A program made the translations under genes and the position numbers. The notes under the pieces are model-generated. The model ran no database searches and was not told the DNA's origin. It saw only the letters and a list, made by a program, of their open reading frames with translations. 64,000 nt of DNA, taken from Myxococcales bacterium (GTDB lineage: Bacteria; Myxococcota_A; Polyangia; Polyangiales; Polyangiaceae). Location: positions 1 to 64,000 of the forward strand of contig JAEUKE010000226.1 in NCBI GenBank assembly GCA_016794345.1. Reading direction: 5' to 3'. Positions 58,680-64,000 of the stretch are shown one piece after another (the first letter of the stretch is position 1; every line of letters begins with the position of its first letter).

Positions 58680-61580
58680 TTAAAGCGGCCGCCGCCGGCG
58701 GGCGACGAGCGCGGCCAGCCCGAGGAGGCCGGCGAGCCAGCGCCCGTCGGGTGGGGCGCCGACCGTGCGGCAGCCGCAGCCGCCGGCGGCCTCGAGATCG
58801 CCGTCGGCGGGGTCCGCGCCGTCCTCGGGGGCGCCGCCGGCGCCCGCACCACCCGCGTCGGAGCAGCCGCCGTCGGCGCACGGATCGGTCGGCGCGCTGG
58901 TCTGGAGGGCGACGATGCAGACGTCGTCCAGGGTCCAGCCGCCCATCTCGAGGCCCTGGTCGGTGTCGAGCCAGAAGCCGACCTGAACCGTGCCTTCAGG
59001 CGAGATCGTCTTCGACAGATCGACGTCGGAGAAACGCCACTCCTTGTCCTTGTGGTGGATGTTGCTCGCGTCGCCCTGCTCGGAGTCGAGGTTCGTCCAC
59101 ACCACCGTCTCGTTGGACTTGATGGAGGCCTTGTCGAAGTGCGCATCCTCCACGTTCAGCCAGCGGCGGTACTGCAGGCGGACGTTTTCGTAGCCCTGCG
59201 TGCTCACGACGGGCGTCTTCGCCCAGTTCTCGATGTTCGACTGGTAGTTGCCGTTGTAGTTCGGCTCGGGGACGAGGTCGTTGCCGAACACGTTCTCGCC
59301 GCTGTACGCGGCGGTGGGGTCGCCGTTCGTCGCGTTGCCCCGCGGCGGCCCCCAGCCCCAGTCGTCCGCGCCTTCGTTCGGCTCGCCGGCCGCCAGGCCG
59401 TGTGTCCAGCCTTCGGCTTCGGGGTCGGACTCGAACGTCGTGCAGTAGAGCGGGATGACGTCTCCGACGAAGAACTCGTACCAGGGGTCGGCCTCGTTGT
59501 CGGGCAGGTTGAGGGCGTTGCCCTCGGTGAAGGCGACGTTGACGCCGTATTCGACGACCGAGCCGGCCTCCTGCGTCGGGATGACGGCGGAGAGCAGGTT
59601 GCCGGACGCGTCCATCACGATCGAGCCTTGTTCGCTCGGCTCGTCTCGGTTTCGCCACGTGAGGACGGCTTGGCCGAGCTGGTCCGAGTCACACTGCGCG
59701 AAGAGCCCGGTCAGCTCGACGGAGATGGCGAAGCCCTCCTGCTTCGGCGACATGACGCCGAGGCTCGTGCTCGCGGCGTTGACGGGCACGAGGCCGTGTC
59801 TCCGGAAGGCGCGGTTGATCTCGCAGACGTTGGGCGTCCCGTTCGTGACGTCACCGTCATCATCGTCGGCGGCGAGCACCTCGGTGTGCATGCTGGGGAT
59901 GTCCACCGCGCGGCGCAGCGCCTGGTAATAGAGGTGGTTCGCGCGGGCGACGCCCTCGGTCTCGCCGAGCTTGGCGACGAGCTCCTTGCGCATGTCCCAC
60001 AGCGCCTGGCCGATGATGAGCCCGTCCTCGTGGACCTCGCCCACGAGGTCGTTGGGCCACGTGTTCTCGTAATTCGGCGGGTCGAGATCGCGCAGCGGGT
60101 CGTCCGTCATGAAGAAGCCGCGGCTCATGCCCGGATCGCCTGTCATGGTGGCGGCGAGGTAGTCGCTGGTTCCCTCGCTGAGCGCGCCTTCGAAGGCGCC
60201 GACGCCCTCGATGACGGCGTGGGCGTGAAGCGAGTGGCCGTACTCGTGGTAGATGACGTCCGCGATGCGGCCGGTGTTCTCGCACCCGCTGCCGGCCTGG
60301 TAGAAATTGATCGTCGTCCCGTCCGAGTAGGCGTTGCAGACGTCCGCGATGTTCACCGTGGCCCGCACCTGCGAGGTCAAGAAGCCGAGGGAGGGCGCGA
60401 AGGTCTTCGCGTACTCGCGCACGAGCCCGGCGTGGACGAAGGCGACGATCTGCGCGTCGAGCGCCGGGTCGGCCGAGCCGTCCCAGACGTAGCTCTGGGT
60501 GTCGGCGACGTCGATCGTGAAGCTCGCCTCGGGGCCCGCGTCGTTGAGGGCCCGGGCGCGGTCGCCTTCGAGGAAGAGCTCGAGCGGCGTCGGGCTCGCG
60601 CCGGCCCAGGTCACGAGGCCGACGTCGGTCGTCTTGGCAGCAGCGCCCTCGACGTTGATCTTGGTGAGGGGCAAGGGAGCGTCGTAGCGGGGACCAAACG
60701 AAGGGCTCCGGACGGGGACGTGGCCGCTCACGGTCGCGTTGGCGAAGCGCAGCGTCTGCTCGCGGGCGATGGGCCTTCCGCTCCGCGCGTCGACGTAGAC
60801 GGTGAAGCGGAGGGCGGGGGCGCCGACGGTGACGGGGAGCACGACGTACGTCTCGACCCGACCGCGGCCGCCGGCGACCGGGAGCACCACGAGGTCGCCG
60901 ACGTTCGTCACGGCGGGGGCGCCGAGCGACGGGACCGCGGCGCCGGAGAAGAAGTCCCGGTCGACCCACTCGAGCGCGCGCGCCTCGGCGACCGCGCGGT
61001 CGACGATCGCGCCGGGGGCCTTCGTCGCGACGTTCGGGATGGCCTCGGAGCCGATGACGAAGAGCTTGTCGTTCTTGAAGCGGAAGCTGATCTGGCCGCC
61101 GACCACGCGCAGCCCGCCGCTCCGCTGGACGAAGCCGACCGTGCGCATGCCGGCGTCGAGATCGTTCGAGGTGAGCTCGAAGTCCGAGGGTCTGGCGCCC
61201 GGCGCGAGGAGCGCGACGTGCCGCTCGAGGATCGTGCGCGCGAACGCCTCCGCCGCGGCGGGCGAGGAGACCGCGCCGGGCGCCGCGAGGCCGGGCCCGT
61301 AGAGCCGCTGCGGGACGCCCGTCTGCGCGTCGAACGAGGCGCGCCACCCCGGTCCGACGTCGCTGACGAAGCTGTCATACGCAGCGCGGGCTCGGCGCGG
61401 GACCTGATCCCAGACGATCGCGCCGCGTGGGCTCGCGTCGGCCGGGGCGCCGCCCGAGGTGTCGAGGTTCCGCTCGAGCTGCGGCCGCCCCTCGAGGGCC
61501 ACCGGGGTGCGGAGCGCGAAGGCGGGCGACGTGAGCGTGGCGAGGACCAGCGCCAGACCAGAAGCGGAGAGGGCTCGCAT
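58680..61580 (-). CDS. Secreted M36-like (fungalysin-type) zinc protease with MYXO-CTERM
   Basis: The protein has 966 residues from ATG 61580 (an upstream TTG at 61619 is possible). A signal peptide ends TSPAFA. An FTP/propeptide-like region follows (~40-240). The catalytic domain has the zinc motif HEYGHS, with the third ligand likely in EGTSDYLAATMTGD, as in M36 metallopeptidases. A long beta-rich C-terminal part leads to GGCGCRTVG, a hydrophobic segment (WLAGLLGLAALVA) and RRRR, the MYXO-CTERM sorting signal. It is probably a surface or released protease used in predation or nutrient gain. It lies 61 bases before the sulfate operon, same strand. Confidence 0.88.
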   Translation of the reverse strand: MRALSASGLALVLATLTSPAFALRTPVALEGRPQLERNLDTSGGAPADASPRGAIVWDQVPRRARAAYDSFVSDVGPGWRASFDAQTGVPQRLYGPGLAAPGAVSSPAAAEAFARTILERHVALLAPGARPSDFELTSNDLDAGMRTVGFVQRSGGLRVVGGQISFRFKNDKLFVIGSEAIPNVATKAPGAIVDRAVAEARALEWVDRDFFSGAAVPSLGAPAVTNVGDLVVLPVAGGRGRVETYVVLPVTVGAPALRFTVYVDARSGRPIAREQTLRFANATVSGHVPVRSPSFGPRYDAPLPLTKINVEGAAAKTTDVGLVTWAGASPTPLELFLEGDRARALNDAGPEASFTIDVADTQSYVWDGSADPALDAQIVAFVHAGLVREYAKTFAPSLGFLTSQVRATVNIADVCNAYSDGTTINFYQAGSGCENTGRIADVIYHEYGHSLHAHAVIEGVGAFEGALSEGTSDYLAATMTGDPGMSRGFFMTDDPLRDLDPPNYENTWPNDLVGEVHEDGLIIGQALWDMRKELVAKLGETEGVARANHLYYQALRRAVDIPSMHTEVLAADDDDGDVTNGTPNVCEINRAFRRHGLVPVNAASTSLGVMSPKQEGFAISVELTGLFAQCDSDQLGQAVLTWRNRDEPSEQGSIVMDASGNLLSAVIPTQEAGSVVEYGVNVAFTEGNALNLPDNEADPWYEFFVGDVIPLYCTTFESDPEAEGWTHGLAAGEPNEGADDWGWGPPRGNATNGDPTAAYSGENVFGNDLVPEPNYNGNYQSNIENWAKTPVVSTQGYENVRLQYRRWLNVEDAHFDKASIKSNETVVWTNLDSEQGDASNIHHKDKEWRFSDVDLSKTISPEGTVQVGFWLDTDQGLEMGGWTLDDVCIVALQTSAPTDPCADGGCSDAGGAGAGGAPEDGADPADGDLEAAGGCGCRTVGAPPDGRWLAGLLGLAALVARRRRPL

Positions 61581-61646
61581 GGGCGGCGACAATCTGGCTC
61601 GAATGAGGATCGGGTTCAAGCGATGAAGGGACGCCGGCCTGCCGGA

Positions 61647-62507
61647 TCAGGGAACGCCGACGTTGTGTGATTCGCCCTCCGGTCGCCACCGCGTCGGGGT
61701 CTCGACCAGCCACCCGAGCCCCTCGGAGAACACACGGGCCGCCTCGGTCCCGTACTCGCCGTGCCGCGCCCCCGGCAGCTCGAGGTAGCGGACCGCGCGG
61801 CCACGGCTCTTGAGCTTCGTCGCCGCCTCCGACAGGTGCTGCCGCGCGTCATGATCGCCCACCAGGAGGAGGACGGCCTCGCTCTTCGTGAGGCTCGTCG
61901 GCTTGGGCGCGCGCGGTCCGGCCACCAGCACGGCGCGCGGATAGCGCTCGGGGAACCTCGTGCCGAGCGACTCCGCGCGAAGCGCCCCCTGCGAGTAGCC
62001 GACGACGAGCCGCCGGTCGAGATCGAGCGGTAGGCCCAGCTGGTCGCGGATCGCCTCGAGCGCGTTCGTGATGCGGCGATCGAGCCGAGCGGGGTCCTCG
62101 GTCCATTTGGTGCGACCGCCGGCTTTGCATTTTTGATCACCTTTGAGCGACACGATCGTCCCGAAGCGCGAGCCGGTCTCGGCCCAGGCGGTGAACGCGG
62201 TCGGATCGCCGCAGCGACCGTGCAGGTAGACGATCGGGGTGCTCGTTCGACCGGGCACGACGAGGACGGCCGAGTCGCGAGGCACCTTCACCTCGCGAAC
62301 GACGATCGGCTCGGGCGACGAAGAGGGCTCGGTCCGCTCCGCGGGCGGATCCTCCGGCGGAGCGGGGGCGGCGGCGCGGGCCGCCGTGGGGGCTTCGGGC
62401 TGCGCCGCCACGCTCGGCGCTGGGGGCGCGCTCGGTGAAGCGGCCTCGGGCGGGGCCGAGCAAGCGAGCGGCCAGAGCATGATTCCGAGGGCCCACCACC
62501 GTCGCAT
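61647..62507 (-). CDS. Alpha/beta-hydrolase lipoprotein
   Basis: The protein has 286 residues. A lipoprotein signal ends MLWPLACSAP. A Pro/Ala-rich linker (~25-75) leads to the hydrolase domain. Its features are IVYLHGRCGDPTAF, the nucleophile elbow GYSQG (Ser catalytic), Asp in VGDHD and His in GARHGEYG, so the catalytic triad is plausible. The substrate is unknown; esterase or peptidase activity outside the cell is possible. Two cysteines near the oxyanion region (HGRCGD, DQKCKAG) may pair. It is upstream of the MYXO-CTERM protease on the same strand, with a 66-base gap. Confidence 0.82.
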   Translation of the reverse strand: MRRWWALGIMLWPLACSAPPEAASPSAPPAPSVAAQPEAPTAARAAAPAPPEDPPAERTEPSSSPEPIVVREVKVPRDSAVLVVPGRTSTPIVYLHGRCGDPTAFTAWAETGSRFGTIVSLKGDQKCKAGGRTKWTEDPARLDRRITNALEAIRDQLGLPLDLDRRLVVGYSQGALRAESLGTRFPERYPRAVLVAGPRAPKPTSLTKSEAVLLLVGDHDARQHLSEAATKLKSRGRAVRYLELPGARHGEYGTEAARVFSEGLGWLVETPTRWRPEGESHNVGVP

Positions 62508-62566
62508 GCCACTCGATCGTAATCCGATCCGATGCGCCAGGCCAAAGCCGTGGTACGCCCTCCGTC

Positions 62567-62782
62567 ATGGCAGAGCGAGACGACCTCTTCCGCGTCGAGG
62601 CCGAGGCCGAGGCGGCGGCGCGCCAGCTGGCGGCCGAAGGCGAGCGCGGACTGACGAACCGGTGCCCCGAATGTGCCGCCCTTGGGAGCCTGGAGGAGCA
62701 AGAGGACGGCGCGATGCGCTGCGTCGACTGCGATGTCGTCCTCGGCGCGACGCAGCGCCTCGGCGGGCTGGGGCGGAAGTAA
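62567..62782 (+). CDS. Small zinc-ribbon protein
   Basis: The protein has 71 residues. CPEC and CVDC (with RCPECAALGSLEEQ and MRCVDCD) form a zinc ribbon after a glutamate/alanine-rich helix. It is divergent from the hydrolase gene and convergent with the glycosyltransferase gene. The function is unknown; it may be a nucleic-acid or protein-binding adaptor. The ORF is short, so confidence is moderate. Confidence 0.55.
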   Translation: MAERDDLFRVEAEAEAAARQLAAEGERGLTNRCPECAALGSLEEQEDGAMRCVDCDVVLGATQRLGGLGRK

Positions 62783-62818
62783 CGCACCCGCCGAGGACCG
62801 CGAGGTGGCTCGGCGAGG

Positions 62819-63910
62819 TCAGCCCGCGTACAACGCGAGGTAGTCGTCGGTCATGCGGTCCGCGCTGTATTTCGCGAGCGCGACCTCGCGACCTCGCCGG
62901 CCGAAGCGCGCGCAGAGCTCGGGGCTCTCCAGCAGGCGCCGCAGCGAGGCCGAAAACGTGGCGTCGTCTCCGGCGGGGCTGAGGAGCCCGGTCTCGCCCT
63001 CGTCGACGAGCGCGGGGACACCTCCGACCGCGGTGCAGACCAGGGGCAACGCGGCGCTCATCGCCTCCGTCAGGCAGAGCGGCAGGCCCTCCGAGTCGCT
63101 CGAGAGCGCGAAGACGTCGAAGGCGGCGAGGTAACGAGGGACGTCGCTCGTCTCGCCGGGGAAATGAGCGAACGGCGCCACGCCGAGCTCGGTCGCCAGC
63201 GCTCGGGTCCGCTCGGCCTCGGCTCCGCCGCCGACGACGACGAGCCGCGCCTTCGGGCCGAGCAGCGGCGCCGCGGCCCTCACGAGCAGCGGGTGATTTT
63301 TCACCGGCGCCATGCGACCGACCGTCCCGATGACGAAGGCGTCGGCGGGGATGCCGAGCTCGTCGCGGACGGCCGCGCGGAGCGCCGGGTCCTTCTGGAA
63401 CCGGCTCGTGTCGGTGCCGTTCGTGATGACGTGCACCTTCTTGCGCGCGACCTCGCGGATGGAGAGCGCGTAGTCCGCCACCGACTGGCTCACGGCGACG
63501 AACGCGTTTGTCGCGGCGGCCCCTGCGCGCCGGAGCATCAGGCGCTGCCAGGCGTCGGGGTGCGGGCCGTGTTTGGAGTGCACCGCGCGCGCGCCGGAGA
63601 GCCGCCCCGGGATGGCCGCGTAGATGAGCGGGATGGGATTGTGCGTGTGGACCACGTCGAAACGCGAGCGCAAGAGGAGCGCGAAGAGGCGCGCCGAGAG
63701 CGTGCGATCGAAGCCGCCCGGGCGCTTGGCCACGCGCTCGACCCGGACACCGGCCGCGACGAACTCGCGCGCCAGAGGTCCGTCTTTCGGCTCCTCGAGG
63801 GACAGGAGCGTGACGTCGTGGCCCTTCGCGACGAGGCGCTCGCAGATCAGGAGGGCCACGCGCTCGGCGCCGCCCGTGTGGGTGCTCGAGAGGACGTGGG
63901 CGATCTTCAT
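62819..63910 (-). CDS. GT4-family glycosyltransferase
   Basis: The protein has 363 residues with a GT-B fold. The N-terminal part begins KIAHVLSSTHTGGAERVALLICERL and includes VVHTHNPIPLIYAA. The C-terminal part has VGRMAPVKNHPLLVRA, and the donor-binding E-x7-E motif in SSDSEGLPLCLTEAM. Such cytoplasmic enzymes build exopolysaccharide, O-antigen or lipid glycans from nucleotide sugars. The gene before it on this strand is cut by the window edge, so a polysaccharide cluster may continue to the right. Confidence 0.92.
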   Translation of the reverse strand: MKIAHVLSSTHTGGAERVALLICERLVAKGHDVTLLSLEEPKDGPLAREFVAAGVRVERVAKRPGGFDRTLSARLFALLLRSRFDVVHTHNPIPLIYAAIPGRLSGARAVHSKHGPHPDAWQRLMLRRAGAAATNAFVAVSQSVADYALSIREVARKKVHVITNGTDTSRFQKDPALRAAVRDELGIPADAFVIGTVGRMAPVKNHPLLVRAAAPLLGPKARLVVVGGGAEAERTRALATELGVAPFAHFPGETSDVPRYLAAFDVFALSSDSEGLPLCLTEAMSAALPLVCTAVGGVPALVDEGETGLLSPAGDDATFSASLRRLLESPELCARFGRRGREVALAKYSADRMTDDYLALYAG

Positions 63911-63936
63911 GACAGAGCCGTGTTCATGGGCGTGGA

Positions 63937-64000
63937 TCAGTCGTCGTGTGGCTCGCTCGCGCCGAAGGTGGCGGGCAGGCCTCGGTAGTTCCGGTAGAAG
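63937..64000 (-). CDS. C-terminus of a truncated gene at the window edge
   Basis: Only about 20 codons are present, ending FYRNYRGLPATFGASEPHDD and a TGA at 63939-63937. The protein begins beyond the window. The gene lies 26 bases upstream of the glycosyltransferase gene on the same strand and may be co-transcribed with it. The tail is too short to assign to a family. Confidence 0.45.
   Translation of the reverse strand, partial: FYRNYRGLPATFGASEPHDD

Noticed and set aside
58482..61670. 1062-residue plus-strand open frame
   Set aside because: It is antisense to the MYXO-CTERM protease and has no recognisable domain.

Overview
The window is high-GC bacterial chromosome with almost no non-coding DNA. 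The longest gene-free stretch is about 250 bases. I found no rRNA, tRNA, CRISPR array or insertion sequence. Several traits point to a member of the Myxococcota, probably order Polyangiales. These are a MYXO-CTERM tail on a secreted M36-like protease, three eukaryote-like Ser/Thr kinases plus PP2C and PPP phosphatases, a DUF1552/DUF1592 pair, an FHA-containing sigma-54 activator, a MerR-TPR protein and many secreted lipoproteins. Genus-level assignment is not possible from the sequence alone. Many neighbouring genes share ATGA, GTGA or TAATG stop/start overlaps, so operon structure is unusually readable.

Layout: (1) 1-8251, minus strand: a truncated secreted protein, an NTT-like membrane transporter with HEAT repeats, and a tightly coupled four-gene extracytoplasmic operon (membrane protein with a toroid-like domain, beta-propeller/di-heme cytochrome, small secreted protein, FGE-like lipoprotein). 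(2) 8303-12713, plus: a three-gene envelope glycan operon (YfhO-like, secreted protein, GT39-like). (3) 12769-22175, minus: a six-gene type VI secretion operon with three VgrG spikes, a prePAAR/PAAR protein, its Eag (DUF1795) chaperone and an ATPase with an altered Walker B. (4) 22430-28088, minus: DUF1592 and DUF1552 proteins and two lipoproteins, next to an FHA sigma-54 activator (28195-29526). (5) 29584-37690: kinase/TPR signalling genes. (6) 37808-45714: MoeB-like activating enzyme, cobalamin adenosyltransferase, PP2C, lipoproteins, HAD 5'-nucleotidase and a TerB-PPP phosphatase. (7) 45781-50280: glyoxylate shunt genes aceA and aceB with a divergent ScfR/RamB-type regulator. (8) 50378-54728: a lipoprotein, a zinc-ribbon kinase, a DCC protein, ribA and a divergent CarH-type B12 photoreceptor. 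(9) 54791-58618: a sulfate ABC transporter. (10) 58680-64000: MYXO-CTERM protease, alpha/beta hydrolase, zinc ribbon, GT4 glycosyltransferase and a truncated gene.

The most interesting content is the T6SS operon, where a prePAAR effector candidate has no visible immunity gene and a GTGA-coupled ATPase lacks the usual catalytic glutamate. Next is the CarH-like regulator, which keeps the W-x9-EH and E-x-H-x-x-G motifs and sits across an 8-bp-arm palindrome from ribA. A cobalamin adenosyltransferase in the same window could supply its cofactor. The uncharacterised four-gene operon at 2486-8251 is a further candidate for an undescribed extracytoplasmic system.
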